Part shown: positions 45,955-57,144 of the stretch, piece after piece
Numbering within the stretch: the stretch's first letter is position 1
How the letters are laid out: each line of letters opens with the position of its first letter
Source of the DNA: Darksidea phi
Lineage: Eukaryota > Ascomycota > Dothideomycetes > Pleosporales > Lentitheciaceae
Reading direction: 5' to 3'
Assembly (NCBI GenBank): GCA_030770425.1
Contig: JASJFT010000054.1
Span: 1-64,000, forward strand
DNA length: 64,000 bases
The notes under the pieces: model-generated
Told to the model about the DNA's origin: nothing
The model's input: only the letters and a program-made list of their open reading frames with translations
Databases searched by the model: none
Made by a program: the position numbers and the translations under genes

Positions 45955-47499
45955 ATGAACACATTCGTTCAGAATCGCGGCAAGGCGGGCAGCCCGCAAA
46001 TGGGGGAATCCGCTGCTTCAACAAGACGTGCACAACGCGGGGCGGAGTTGAAGGTGCCTTTAAAGGGGGCAGCATTGAATCACCAGCAGTCAGGCCAACA
46101 GAATTCTGCCGCTCGTCGCCAGTCTGGAACCACCATTAATCGTCAGGATGGGCTCTTGCACAACCACGACAGATACGACACGGACGCCGAGAGCCTGGAT
46201 ACGACTACTCATGGCCAGTCCGTCATTCAAGTCGAGGACAGCCAGGCACAGGGAGAGCAACAATATGCCCAGAATAGTACCGACTATGGCGGTTCTGATG
46301 ATGGGTATTCCGAAGAGCATGAGAACTACTCCACATTCCAGCAGTGGGTTGAGTATTACAAACTACAGAATGTACCCCATGAGGCTCAGGTGGCATGCTT
46401 GCAGGCACAAGGGATCAAATGGTGGGACGATGGTAATTCATATCCCACCACCACCTCTGGCCCCCCTGATGGATTCCCTGACAATTGGAATATAGATGAG
46501 GAGTCACCGTCCGGCGACATTGAACGTCGTTCTTCTCCATCTCCAGTCCGGCCCTCTGTACAAGGTCCGCCCGCCCGCCAATTCGGTCAGCAGGCTGTCC
46601 AGCGAGACCCACAAGTGCCTGAGTCTAAACACGTTGTGCCAAAGACCTCCATCTTCCATCAGGGTGCTAGTATCCGTCAAGACCAACGTACAACAAATCT
46701 CGCTGTGCGTGGAGGTGGCCAATTCCAGGCGAATGCTGCCCCGCCGCCCATCAGCCAGCCGCCGCCTTACAGCCAGGCGAACCGCGAATCTGCTCCGCCA
46801 GCGAAAGCTGCTCCTCACCACGTGCCTCCGGTTCAAGCGAATGTGTTGACTTCGCAGAGCACACGGGCACCCATTGGTCCGCCTCGCGTGCAGCCCGCTG
46901 TTCAGCACAAAGTTCAACCCATCAAACCAATCGAGCCGAGTGTGCCCATCGCTCATTCAGCCCCAATCCTACCTAAGGAGGATCCTACCCTTCACCATAA
47001 TCATATCGCACAACCTCCTGTCATTGAGCCTCCACCCGGGCCAATCGAAGACTATGACGTCCAAGCTCTGTTGGAGAAAACGTATGATGAACTAAAGGCC
47101 GAAGATTTTGACATGATACCACGGGGACGGTCTCAAGTTCTCCCAAACGACATAAACCAGAGGCCGCTTGCAGAACGCTTAGAACACGTACACAAGAGCC
47201 TCATTGCTTGTGATCAAGACAAGTTCTTTCGTTCTTTGCCCACACGCGAGTGGGAAGAAGCCGGCGACTGGTTTCTCGATCAGTTCAGTAGCATAATCAC
47301 GCGCACCAAGGAGGCCCGGCAGAAGAAGCGAAAACTAGCAAGCGGCTTTGAGGACGAAATTGAGAAGCGTTATCGACATGTCGCAAAGAGACAGCAGCAT
47401 GTGAAGGATGCACTGGACAAGATGAAGGCACAGGGCGAAGGCCTGGTCTCAAAGAGTCCAAGACAGTCAAAGAGCCCAAGGAAAGTTCAGACGTCCTGA
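45955..47499 (+). CDS. ECM11-domain protein
   Basis: Single exon, 514 residues from ATG 45955. The N-terminal two-thirds are polar and rich in Gln, Pro and Ser. The C-terminus (about residues 365-500) matches the fungal ECM11 domain: EDYDVQALLEKTYDELKAED, FDMIPRGRSQVLP, EWEEAGDWFLDQFSSII and a final basic coiled coil (KEARQKKRKLASGFEDEIEK). In budding yeast, Ecm11 is a SUMOylated component of the synaptonemal complex central region and also affects cell-wall phenotypes. An additional conserved-looking patch is NYSTFQQWVEYYKLQNVPHE in the first third. The domain match is confident; the meiotic role is inference. Confidence 0.85.
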   Translation: MNTFVQNRGKAGSPQMGESAASTRRAQRGAELKVPLKGAALNHQQSGQQNSAARRQSGTTINRQDGLLHNHDRYDTDAESLDTTTHGQSVIQVEDSQAQGEQQYAQNSTDYGGSDDGYSEEHENYSTFQQWVEYYKLQNVPHEAQVACLQAQGIKWWDDGNSYPTTTSGPPDGFPDNWNIDEESPSGDIERRSSPSPVRPSVQGPPARQFGQQAVQRDPQVPESKHVVPKTSIFHQGASIRQDQRTTNLAVRGGGQFQANAAPPPISQPPPYSQANRESAPPAKAAPHHVPPVQANVLTSQSTRAPIGPPRVQPAVQHKVQPIKPIEPSVPIAHSAPILPKEDPTLHHNHIAQPPVIEPPPGPIEDYDVQALLEKTYDELKAEDFDMIPRGRSQVLPNDINQRPLAERLEHVHKSLIACDQDKFFRSLPTREWEEAGDWFLDQFSSIITRTKEARQKKRKLASGFEDEIEKRYRHVAKRQQHVKDALDKMKAQGEGLVSKSPRQSKSPRKVQTS

Positions 47500-48661
47500 G
47501 GACGTGGTATGATATGGTGTACACTTTGGGCGTCAATTGTTTCTCGGGACAGACGGATATGATGTATGATGAGAAGTTCAGAGGGTGTGACATGAATACT
47601 GTTACTATACCTCCCTATCTGCAAGCAGATTTACTGATGTCGCAACGCGAGAATACCAATATAGCCATCATTTCTTCTCTACAGAACTTTTTCGAGAACA
47701 CGGCTAAACCATTGCACCTAAATAAACGTTCCATGAGCTTAACTTTGCATATATAGAGAAACCTCTCCCTCAACTCCAACCACCAGGCCATAAAACCACA
47801 TCGCTCAATTTCCATCCATGACTCTATGATCTAGGAATGAAAGGAATACCTGCAGCGTTCTTACCCGCGCAACTGCAACTCTGTAAACTGACCTTTGTAC
47901 AAACCGCATACAACCATGTTAACCAAACATGTATCGTCAGAAACAGGAAGGGAGGGCGACTATTACCCCGGTGTAACTAGGGAGAATAGATAAGAAATAT
48001 TGGGCATGACAGGGGGAGTGAGAATGGACGACAGCACCACTCGACGTAGGAAGATTATGAACATTGATTACCGATATCATTCCTGCTGCACATGGTCGGA
48101 TAGGCCTTGAAAACATAGCTATGATGAGTTTAGGAGCAACAACCAAGCATGCCACCAAATTACCCAAGAGAAAGCGACGAAAATTGTATTCTCTTGTTGT
48201 CACTGGACAAATCAAGACATGTAATCACCATCTATCATGCCGCTAACCACCCAAGCATACACACAGTGCCCGACCAGAGCCGAACCCCCACATGCCCTTC
48301 TTGCAGAGACATTGCCCAAGCGCTTAGGAAGGATGCCAACAAGCACCCGCCAGCCCTGGTTTTTAGCTTCCCCAAAACCCCACATATCCCATGCAAAAGC
48401 GTTCGTTCATGGCTACCATGCATCGTCATCGTAAAAAAACGAAATCTAATTGCAGAGTGTGCTTGAAACTTCATCGTAAAGAAAGCGCTCGCGCCCAGAG
48501 ATTGGAAAAGCAGGCGGATGACTAAAGATGGTGTACAGCGTGTATCCAGAAACCAAAGAGGCATGGATGCCTTGGTCGAATGAAGGTGATCCAAGTCATG
48601 GCAAATGCTAGTGTGATCCTGATTGCGGAGCAAAGGATGAATGCAAGGTTGCGTCTTACGC
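47500..48661. other. convergent spacer between ECM11 and RanBD genes
   Basis: About 1.2 kb between two 3' ends. Short frames on both strands have no recognisable content. No repeat or RNA gene was seen. Confidence 0.5.
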
Positions 48662-50464
48662 TCATAGGTCCTTCTTAAGCTTCTCCACCGTTAACCATAA
48701 TTCGTGGGCTCGCTCAGCTTTCAACTATGCATTGTTAGTCGCTGGAGGTTGAACGACATATGAGCGTCCAACACTAACCTTCAGCAGATGCGATTCGACC
48801 TCGCCCGAGGCTGTCGGCGCAGTGAACAAAAGCTTCCCATCCTCAGGTTTCTCACCCTCCGGGTTGCCGAAACGCATACTAGCCGTGATAGCAGCATTCA
48901 ACAGCAAACGATGCGTACCGTCTGCCCGCAGTACGAATCTTGCCTTTATCGGCTCCTCCCGAGTGACGTTCAGTTTAATGGCGCCAACCCCGCGCTCCTG
49001 CCACGACTTCTTGCCGGCTTCTCCGGCTAATGTGTAAAGTTTGGCGCGGCCGGTCCACACAGAGTCCTCGTTCTCTTCACCCGTTTCGGGTGGCCCTTGT
49101 GATTGGAGCAGTGGCTGGCTGGTACGGCGCTCCGATTTGCTTTGTTCTTCACCCTCGTCATCACCTTCGTCACCATCTCCATCTTCTTCTCTATCTTCGT
49201 TGACAGGCTTTTCTGCTCCCTCTCTCGCCCCGAAAGGGACAACGGGCGCATTAGCGAGGCCGGTAATGCCCGTTCCAGACCCAAAGGAAACCTTATTGGA
49301 TGGGCTGCCGATTGTGCCAAAACCGCTCCCCAGACTCTGCCCAAATGCTGTGCTACCAAAAGTGGATTTTTTTGCAGGAGGAAGTCCACCAAAGGCCGAC
49401 TGCGACTGACCGGAACTATTTTCAATGCCAAACAAACCACCGGGTTTGGTCGTGGATGTGGCACTGCTTGATGCAAAGGACGACAATTTGTTGCCACTGG
49501 CAGCGCCAAAAGGAGAAGCAGGTCCAGGCCCCGTGGCAAACGGAGAAGGAGCCTTGGCGAAGCTGCCGAAACCAGAGCTCTGGAAGGCCTTTTGCGACGT
49601 TTGTGGGAGGTCTTTCGCGGCTGCTTCTGTGGGCTTCGACGCTTGCGGCTTTGGCGACATGGTGGCGAAGGGAGAAATGGAGGAGGTATTGGCGAATCCG
49701 CTTCCTGCGGGGATCTGTACTGATGTTAGCTCGAGAACGTAGTGGTTGCTAATGCTGTCTACCTTGGCTTTGCTTTCTGTAACGTCAGCCACGACGTTCG
49801 AGCCCACAGTATCCCGTGGTCTTTTCGTGGTACGCTCGTCTTCGGGCTTTGTGTCCGATACAGACTCCTTTATGGACTCGGACGCTGGGGCTACAATAGC
49901 CTCCGCTCCAGCTTCAGCCTGCTCTCGCGTGCGCTTGTTCTTGGGGCTGGCCACGCCACCTATGTGCTTCTCAGGAAGCTCATCTTCGGGGGTATCTTGA
50001 CGGTCGGTCGTGGAGAGCTCCTGGGATTGCATCGTCTCATCGCCGTCTTTCTTATCGGTAGGTGGAGTGGCGGTTTTGGGCAGCTCCGCGGTGGTCTCCA
50101 CATCAGACTTTTCATCAGACTCTTTGGGGCCGGAAATCTCTCTTGACTTCTTCCGGACGTGTCGCTCGTGCTTCTTCTCTGGTTGCGTCGCCTCCTCATC
50201 GTCCTCAAAGTGTTCTCGGCTTCGCTTGCGCCGTAATCTGCCCCGCTCGCTGTCTGATCCCGAAGTGCTGTGGTCACCGCCGGCGCCATTGGTGGGCGCG
50301 TCCTTCATGGCCTGGTCGGAACTGGGGGGTGGATCGGAGGTGCCTTGTGCGTCGATCCTCGTCTCCTTGAGCTTCTCCCTCACGGGCCTACCCTCACTCT
50401 CACTGCTCTGGTCGCTCCGTGCCGGCGAAAGCGGCTGGTCTTTCTTCGACGTCTGTGCCTCCAT
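48662..50464 (-). CDS. Ran-binding domain protein, RanBP3/Yrb2-Hba1 type
   Basis: Three exons: 50464..49763, 49714..48779 and 48724..48662, giving 566 residues. Intron 1 (49762..49715, 48 bp) keeps frame without a stop but has a GCTAAC branch site and CAG acceptor. The last exon supplies LKAERAHELWLTVEKLKKDL, completing the Ran-binding domain that starts around DSVWTGRAKLYTL and includes KKSWQERGVGAIKLN and LRADGTHRLLLNAAI. The N-terminal half is charged, with basic nuclear-signal-like blocks (RLRRKRSRE, ERHVRKKSRE). The middle has FG-type motifs (GSFAKAPSPFA, GLFG, STAFG). Yrb2/RanBP3 proteins bind Ran-GTP and assist Crm1-dependent nuclear export. A Nup2-like role is an alternative, but the length and single RanBD fit Yrb2/Hba1 better. 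Confidence 0.88.
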
Positions 50465-51414
50465 TGTTGACTGGTGAATTCAGTTGTGGGCCGAAGCGAG
50501 CGTTCAGCGCGGGCGCTGTTGTATGGATAATGTGTTGGGTCGCTTCGGGTCTGTGTCTCCGTAGAGTTTGCGCGGGGGGAGTGATCGGGAAGTGATCGGG
50601 GAGTTGGACTCGGCGGTGTTCGGCGCTGCCGCAATTTGCAAAATGAACCGGCAGGCGCACTTGAACGGTGCGAATAGGGTTCCGTGAGGCCGTGGGTAGA
50701 GTAGCAATGTCTGGCAACCGCGGCGGAAGAGGGTGCAGATGTAAGGCTGTAGAGCCAGGCACCCAGTCGTGATAAGGCGTGCACCTCGCTCGGGTATTAT
50801 CGTTGATCGCACACGGTATGGCAGGGCGCTGTAGAGAGTCTCGCTGGCCGTCGGTCGAATATGGGAGCGGTAACACGGCAGCTGTTGTCGTGGTGAGGCC
50901 GGAGATGACGGTCAAAGCGCTTTGTTGGCACCGGTTCGTTGCCAACGCTGGTATTTACGCAATACGTTCCAATGCGCCGCCTGTGGGACTCGGGGATGGA
51001 CACGTTGTGCCGCAACGCGTAGACGAGGGGCTCACTGTAGGGTTGCGCGTTCTGAGCGGTGACTGGGCGAAGGGGAGAGTGCGGGCGCTTCTCGAGGAGG
51101 TCGAGCACTTGGGTGAGTTGTCGGTCGGCGGCTTCTCGCCAATGACGGAGTGCCGGCGTGGGTGCTTGGTGGGGGTCGGACGACGCCAGACTCAGCGATT
51201 ACTACTACCGCACTCAAGAGCTGCGAAGTTGCTTCGGGATGAAATGCGAGAGTGCACCTTGATCGGACTTGGACGATCGCATTGCAGCCCGCTTAGCTAG
51301 AGCCGATTCGCGCCGTGCGTGCCATGTAACTAATGCCCACAACGTCCCTACTATGAATACAGAAATGGTATCGCTACACGGCAGCTACTATTACAGGGCC
51401 TAGTATTACCGGCG
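50465..51414. other. spacer upstream of the RanBD gene
   Basis: 950 bp containing the RanBD promoter and the 3' flank of YIP4. An open frame on + 50779..51300 (173 codons) has no recognisable features and is probably spurious. Confidence 0.45.
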
Positions 51415-52404
51415 CTAGCTGATGAAACAGATACAACCAAGCGCAATGTAGAAGACGAACAGAGGGTATACAGCAATGCCAACGCGATTCCTGACCACTC
51501 CCGAGCCGCCCATGATGCTCACACCCGCTGCTAACGACCAGGCCACCAATACCAGGTAGACGGGTATCCTAACGATCATGGGAATCCCCACCGCGCTGAG
51601 AACCGAGGCGATGACGAGGGGGAAGAGCGTGTAGCCGATGATGGAGATGGACTGGAAGAAGGCGCTGCGAATGTTAGCAAGGCATTCTTCTGGATGCAGC
51701 AGATTGTACTCACATGTTCCCTCCCAGCAGCTTGATCTGCAGCGTGACTACCGCCTCCCCAATCCATACCAAGGCGAAGATTCCAGAGAATACGAGATCC
51801 TTCTGGTCGGCTTTCGCGCCTCGTGAGAGGAACAAGCTGAGGAGCAAGCAGAAGATGAGCGGGCCCCACAGATCCCAGTCCCGCAAGCCTTCGCTCATGC
51901 CGCCTTGCAGAATGACATCGGCGTCCGGCCATCTGCCCGCCATAGACCTGAGCCCGCCGCCAAAGCCGTCGGCCTCGCCGCGCTCAGCCGCCCCTATGCC
52001 GCCGCCTTGCTGCATCATGCCGCCCAGCAGGTACTTTGGGTACAACACCTGCTTCAGCTTCTCCCATATCGCGAGCAGGTCCCGTGACAGCGTCTCCCAT
52101 ACCGTCTCGTCGATGGTGTTGGTCGGCGCGCGCCGGTCCTCGCCGGGGATGGACGACGTCAGGTACGACTGCGTGTTTCCACCGCCCCGCGACCCGATAT
52201 TGCCTGTGAGCGGAGCACGGTCGGAGGTGCCTTGTACGGGGTCATCCAGGTCATCCAGCGTCGCTGTGGCGTTGGTTAGCAGCAGGTCCGGAGCCACTCT
52301 GGGATAGACAGCTTGCCATCATCGGGGTCGATGAGATCGCGCTCCACCGCGTCGTTGTCGTATGGCGCACTCGCCGTCGAGGAGCTCGGCATCATAGCCG
52401 CCAT
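51415..52404 (-). CDS. YIP4: Yip1-family Golgi membrane protein (YIPF6/Yip4 type)
   Basis: Three exons: 52404..52317, 52263..51714 and 51664..51415, giving 295 residues. The first intron is best modelled as GC-AG (52316..52264, 53 bp; donor GCAAGC, branch GCTAAC, acceptor CACAG), giving the smooth acidic join DLIDPDDATLDDLDDPV. A GT donor at 52370 is possible but would remove 18 acidic-region residues. The conserved part has IPGEDRRAPTNTIDETVWET, GGMSEGLRDWDLWGPLIFCL, NIAFFQSISIIGYTLFPLVI and GGSGVVRNRVGIAVYPLFVF. Five transmembrane helices are visible. Yip proteins bind Rab GTPases and work in ER-Golgi transport. The gene is divergent from GAL7. Confidence 0.9.
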
Positions 52405-52743
52405 GTTGCATCCGCGATGTGCGAAGAAATTATTCCCCTAGCTCGAAGCGGCAGCCGGGGTGGGTGAATGGTGAATGGTCGACTGCGACCGATTGATGAG
52501 GCTCTAGCACGAGACAGATGGCAGCTTCCTTCCGAGGCGGGTGCACTTTCCCAAGCGGCTAGGCTGCCGACAACACCAAGCTCGATGGTTGGCCTAGCAC
52601 CATGACCACACCTGCGTCACCCTCACTATATTTACCCGTAGAGATGGTTGCTGTGTCTGCAGATGTGTCGGTAGTTTCTCTTTCTGCCGCATTAAATATT
52701 CCCGTACTCCCACGCTGAGCCCGCATTGCGCGCCTAGTCCACC
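52405..52743. promoter_or_regulatory. divergent promoter region, YIP4 / GAL7
   Basis: 339 bp between divergent starts. No Gal4-type CGG-N11-CCG site was picked out by eye; a careful scan was not possible. Confidence 0.4.
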
Positions 52744-54111
52744 ATGGCCGACCACATACTCAACGACATCTCGCACAGGCGATTCAACCTCCTGCGCGGA
52801 AGCTGGATACTTGTTTCGCCGCATCGCAACAAGCGGCCGTGGCAGTATGCCCATGATCGTACTGGACCACTGCAGGATGCTAACGCCGCTCTAGGGGTCT
52901 CCAAGAGAAACCTTCAAGGACAACACTGCCCGATTATGACCCGGAGGTACAGAATCTCATGTCGTACCCCGCCAAACATTACTCATGCGTCACAGTGCTA
53001 TCTCTGCCCCGGCAATACTCGCGCAAATGGTTCAAAGAATCCCAAATTCAACAACACTTTTGTTTTCGTCAACGACTACAGCGCCGTCAAGGAAGAACAG
53101 CAAGAATACAACCCACAGCAACAGGACGGTTCCCTCGCCACCCGGTTGCTTCGCGCAGAAGCAGTCACAGGGAAATGCTACGTCATTTGTTTCTCGCCTT
53201 CCCACCATCTGACCCTCGCGGACATGACCCCAGCGGAGATCAAGCCTATCATTGAGACCTGGACCAATCTGTACACGCTGCACTTAAGTCCGAAATCACC
53301 CCTTGCAAAGGCCGCGGCTGCACTATCAATACCGCCACTATCTCAGGATGATATCGCAAAGCCAAACGCTCAATATCGGTACATGCAGATATTTGAAAAC
53401 AAGGGTACGACGATGGGTTGCTCGAATCCGCATCCTCACGGCCAAATTTGGACGACGACTTCTTTCCCCGAAGAGCTATCCGTGGAATTTCAGCAGTTGA
53501 GCAAGTATCGGAAAGAACAAGGCGGTGCACATCTGTTGGTTGACTACGCGGAATTGGAGTCAAAAGAGAAGGAGCGAACAGTCTTCGAGAATGAGACTTT
53601 CTGGGCAGGTGTACCGTACTGGGCAGTCTGGCCATTCGAAGTCATGGTTGTGAGCAGGCAACACAAGCGGGCATTGGTCGACTTCAACGAAAATGAGCGC
53701 GCGGATCTGGCAGAGTGTATAGCTGAAATCACGAGGCGATACGATAACCTGTTCGAGACCCAATTCCCATACAGTAAGTTCGTTCTAAAGGTTACACTAG
53801 CGCAACATCTAACAGCTTTCGTAGGCATGGGAATGCACCAAGCGCCACTTGAAGGATCAGAGGAAGAGGTCGAATGTAGTCATTTCCACATCCACTTCTA
53901 TCCGCCACTCCTCCGCAGTGCCACAGTCCGCAAATTTCAAGTCGGCTATGAAATGCTCGGAGAGCCGCAACGCGACATCACACCCGAGCAGGCCGCTGAG
54001 CGACTACGAGCTTGCGGCGGCGAGCTATACCGGAGAAAGCTGGACACTTCGTTGACAAACGGCGATGCGGGTGAGGCGACTGACGCTGGCAATGTGCAGG
54101 AGAAACAGTAG
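52744..54111 (+). CDS. GAL7: galactose-1-phosphate uridylyltransferase
   Basis: Four exons: 52744..52844, 52895..52946, 52996..53773 and 53825..54111, giving 405 residues. Reading through instead of splicing would give nonsense between KRPWQ and CYLCPGN; splicing gives RPWQGLQEKPSRTTLPDYDP followed by ECYLCPGN. The enzyme exchanges UDP between glucose and galactose-1-phosphate in the Leloir pathway. Visible features are the zinc site CYLCPGN, FVFVNDYSAVKEEQ, the catalytic His in SNPHPHGQIW, and the C-terminal ECSHFHIHFYPPLLRSATV. The last intron joins PYS to MGMHQAPLEG as in the family. No other GAL genes are adjacent in this window. Confidence 0.96.
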   Translation: MADHILNDISHRRFNLLRGSWILVSPHRNKRPWQYAHDRTGPLQDANAALGVSKRNLQGQHCPIMTRRYRISCRTPPNITHASQCYLCPGNTRANGSKNPKFNNTFVFVNDYSAVKEEQQEYNPQQQDGSLATRLLRAEAVTGKCYVICFSPSHHLTLADMTPAEIKPIIETWTNLYTLHLSPKSPLAKAAAALSIPPLSQDDIAKPNAQYRYMQIFENKGTTMGCSNPHPHGQIWTTTSFPEELSVEFQQLSKYRKEQGGAHLLVDYAELESKEKERTVFENETFWAGVPYWAVWPFEVMVVSRQHKRALVDFNENERADLAECIAEITRRYDNLFETQFPYSKFVLKVTLAQHLTAFVGMGMHQAPLEGSEEEVECSHFHIHFYPPLLRSATVRKFQVGYEMLGEPQRDITPEQAAERLRACGGELYRRKLDTSLTNGDAGEATDAGNVQEKQ

Positions 54112-54671
54112 GCTTCATTGGGAAGGTTGAGGGCGTGAAGAAGCAGAGACATTTGCATTTGACACACTTTGACTTAGTGTACATATTGCTGGCATCCTTC
54201 TAAGCATTCTGTTGCATGTAGCAGGCCGTAATTGGGCTTTCGAGAGAAGTGCTGAAGCGCGAGCCTTCAGAATGAAAAGGGACATTGCACGATTTGGGAC
54301 TTATATATCCGCGCTTACTTCTTTTCCCCAAGTATGCCACAGGAATGCCGTTCTTAGGTCGCCATTTGATTGTTGCATGGGAGCCTACATGCGCACAACT
54401 ATACACCTCAGGGGCTTCATATCGTGTCTCAACCGCAAAAAAGAACAATCTTGACAAGTCGTGAAGAGAACGTACTTCAAGCTTGTCAAATACTACCAAG
54501 CCGATCGGCGCTGAGAGACGTTCGTCGTCAGGCTGAACCGGCAGAAAGGGTCTAACGCACTGACCCCGTTCGTTAATCATTGTTTCTGAAGGCTCGTCTT
54601 CCGTAAACACTCCTCCTGCATCCGCCAACACGTCTCTAGCTTCCCTACACTTAATCGAGCAAAGAGGTGGA
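54112..54671. other. spacer: GAL7 3' flank and ERG28 promoter
   Basis: 560 bp on the same strand as both neighbours. A minus-strand open frame of 160 codons (54200..54682) overlaps the ERG28 start by 11 bp; it has no recognised domain. Confidence 0.45.
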
Positions 54672-55267
54672 ATGGCCGACATAACGTCCTATCTCCCCCC
54701 GTTCGAGGGCTGGTTGCCCAAATGGATCCTCCTAGTACGCGTTCCGCCATTGCACCTTACCACGAGACCGTGCCTCGCCACCCTGACCGCACCGCTCACA
54801 AAATAAAACTAGACTAACAAATCCGCGCTTACTAGGTCTCCATAGCCGCCATAGGCAACTCAATCCAAGCTTACACCACCCTCCAATACACAGCACGTCT
54901 CTACAACCCCAATGCGAACAACAAACTTCCTCCCTCCAACATCGCCGTCTACACATCCAAAGCTGCCGTCGCGCCCCACACCCCCGGCGAAATCCCCTCC
55001 CAAGTCACGCCTCTCAGCACGCGCACATTCGGTACCTGGACCCTCCTCACTAGCATCGTGCGTCTGTACGTCGCGTATAACATAAATAACCCTGCGTTTT
55101 ATGCCTTGGGTATGTTTACGTATGTGGTGGCTTTCGGGCACTTTGCAAGTGAGTGGTTGGTCTTTGGGACGACTAGGTGGGGAACTCCAGTTGCGCTTCC
55201 CGTAGCCGTGAGTACATTTAGTTTGTGTTGGATGTTTGCGCAGAAGGAGTTTTATTTGGGGCAGTGA
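54672..55267 (+). CDS. ERG28: ergosterol biosynthesis scaffold protein ERG28
   Basis: Two exons, 54672..54734 and 54836..55267 (intron 101 bp, GTACGC...TAG), give 164 residues. ERG28 is an ER membrane protein that tethers the sterol C-4 demethylation enzymes (ERG25, ERG26, ERG27). Family features are the N-terminal LPKWILLVSIAAIGNSIQAY, the central SRTFGTWTLLTSIVRLY-like segment (here STRTFGTWTLLTSIVRLYVA), YALGMFTYVVAFGHFASEWL and FGTTRW. Four hydrophobic segments are visible. An insert of ~20 residues (KLPPSNIAVYTSKAAVAP) sits between helices 1 and 2. The gene lies in the same direction as GAL7. Confidence 0.94.
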
Positions 55268-55677
55268 AGGGATGGGAAGCTTGTGGGGTTGAGTAGGAGC
55301 AATGGGAGAGGTTGTGGGGAAGTAATGGCCGAGAGGACAGTGAATACCGTGGACCTTTGTTGGAGCTGGATTGAATTGAGGTTCTGGATATCTTTTGGGT
55401 ATGCATGCGTGTATGTGCATAGTAATGGGAATGCTAATGTGATGTTGGCTTATCTAGGCTACTCTCAATATTTGCAATGGATACCATAGTACATACTGGC
55501 ATCTACTCGCAAAGAACACTCACTGCGTGTCTATTACACCCACAACCGTAGGCTCTGTCTTTCCGAGACCTGTGAGCTCCTTGACATGTGCATGCGGTTT
55601 GCAACCGCAAGCCCCGATGAACAAGGACCACAACATGTACATGTCTGGCCACTGGTCTTACTTCACCATGATGCCCT
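55268..55677. other. convergent spacer ERG28 / IFA38
   Basis: 410 bp between two 3' ends. Nothing recognised. Confidence 0.5.
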
Positions 55678-56756
55678 TTACTGGTTCTTTGCCTCCCTAG
55701 CCGCCTTCCTCAACGCCCTCTTCCTGATATCCTCATGCATACCCCTATTAATCTTCACAACAATCTGCGACCGCTCGCCCAAGAACCTCGACAAAAACCA
55801 TTGCATAAGGCCATGGCTCCAGTACGGGGTGCTTGTAAAAGCCACATTCTGCGCGCCGCCGCTACGACCCAGCTTACCCAGCGTAGCTTGAACGAACTGG
55901 CGCGGATTCGGTACCAGCGCAGAGGTCTTGCGGATCTTGGACATGGCGGTGGTGACGAGATGAGATTGGACGCATTGCACGTGGATGCCGTGGGGCTGTA
56001 GTTCGGAGCCGAGTGCGGTGGACCATTGCTGGAGGAAGGCTTTGCTGCCGGAGTAGGTGGCTAGGAGCGGGGTGGGGAAGAAGCCGCCGAAAGACGCCAT
56101 GGTGAGGATGAGACCGCGTTTGCGCGAGATCATGCCAGGCGCGACCTCCTTTGTAACCCTCAGCGTAGCCATACAATTAATCATAATAATGTCGTTCATT
56201 TCCTGCGCGGGCGTCTCCACAAACGTCACAGGGATATTGTGGCTCAAGCCAACATTGTTGACCAAGATGCTGACATCGAGACCGTCGATGAGCTTACGCA
56301 GTGCAGCGTAGTCGCTGTCCTTGTTCTGACTAAAGTCCATGGCAAGCGTCTTTGTGGAGATCTTGGGACCATACTTTGAAGCGAGGGTGGAGGCGAGGTC
56401 GTCGAGTTTGGACTGGGTGCGCGAAACGAGGACGAGGTTGTAGCCTTTCTGGGCGAGGGCGAGGGCGAATTCTTTGCCGATGCCGTCGCTGGCGCCCGTT
56501 ATGAGGGCCCAGGAGCCGCGGGGTGCGAAGCTAGTGAGCTGGGCATACGTTAATTGATGCAAATGTATTGGGGATTGTATAAACGTACGGGCTTGCCAGG
56601 CAGCACGAACAGACTGAAGATGACTCTGACGAAGCTAAAGATGGGCGCGAAGACAGTGAATATACCCGCAAGTAGGATGGAGGACCCGATAATAAAGGAA
56701 GATGTAGACTCGAACTGAACACCGAGCCAGTCCGTGACCTTTCTGATTGCATCCAT
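55678..56756 (-). CDS. IFA38: very-long-chain 3-oxoacyl-CoA reductase
   Basis: Two exons, 56756..56589 and 56538..55678 (intron 50 bp), give 342 residues. The enzyme is the ER ketoreductase of the fatty-acid elongation cycle. An N-terminal membrane segment ([20 protein letters not shown]) precedes the short-chain dehydrogenase fold: nucleotide-binding [20 protein letters not shown], the catalytic YSGSK (Tyr-x3-Lys) and the preceding Ser in LTMASFGG. The family motif PGKPVR-type junction falls at the intron (LPGKP | [15 protein letters not shown]). The basic C-terminus ([15 protein letters not shown]) fits ER retention. It is divergent from RPS11. Confidence 0.95.
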
Positions 56757-57144
56757 TGTGAGTTGCGGTTTAGAAGAGAAGACGTTGTGTGTTTGAAGTG
56801 GGCGGTCACCGATATAAATTGTTGACGCTCGGGGAAGAGTTGTTGGCCCCGAGTTTTTGCACTCCCGAACAACACCGCGTTCCTCGGGGAAGGAACCTTA
56901 GCATCTAATCAGGCGATTGCTAAATTTAATTTAGAGCAAAGGGCACTTCCTGTTTCGCCAGAGAGTATTCTGGTGAGTTGTTTCCCGCATGCTGCTGTCA
57001 GTCACGACTGCCGGGCCTCGACATCCCTGATTGGTCAGAGCGGGCCTACAATTTCTCCGCAGAGGCTCCGCTTAGCGAGGCACACAATCGCGAACATCAA
57101 CTTTGCTTCACGAAACAGACCGACTACACATCCCGACCGCAACC
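56757..57144. promoter_or_regulatory. divergent promoter region, IFA38 / RPS11
   Basis: 388 bp between divergent starts; no named motif was recognised with confidence. Confidence 0.45.

Noticed and set aside
50779..51300. 173-codon plus-strand frame
   Set aside because: Contains no recognisable motif and overlaps opposite-strand frames of similar length; no support.
52264..52370. GT-AG alternative for YIP4 intron 1 (donor at 52370)
   Set aside because: Phase-consistent but removes an acidic stretch typical of Yip4 N-termini and gives a weak donor; the GC-AG model was preferred.
54200..54682. 160-codon minus-strand frame overlapping the ERG28 start
   Set aside because: Reads rather protein-like, but has no recognised domain, covers the region that must contain the ERG28 promoter and 5' UTR, and overlaps ERG28 coding sequence. 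Left open only if transcripts show it.
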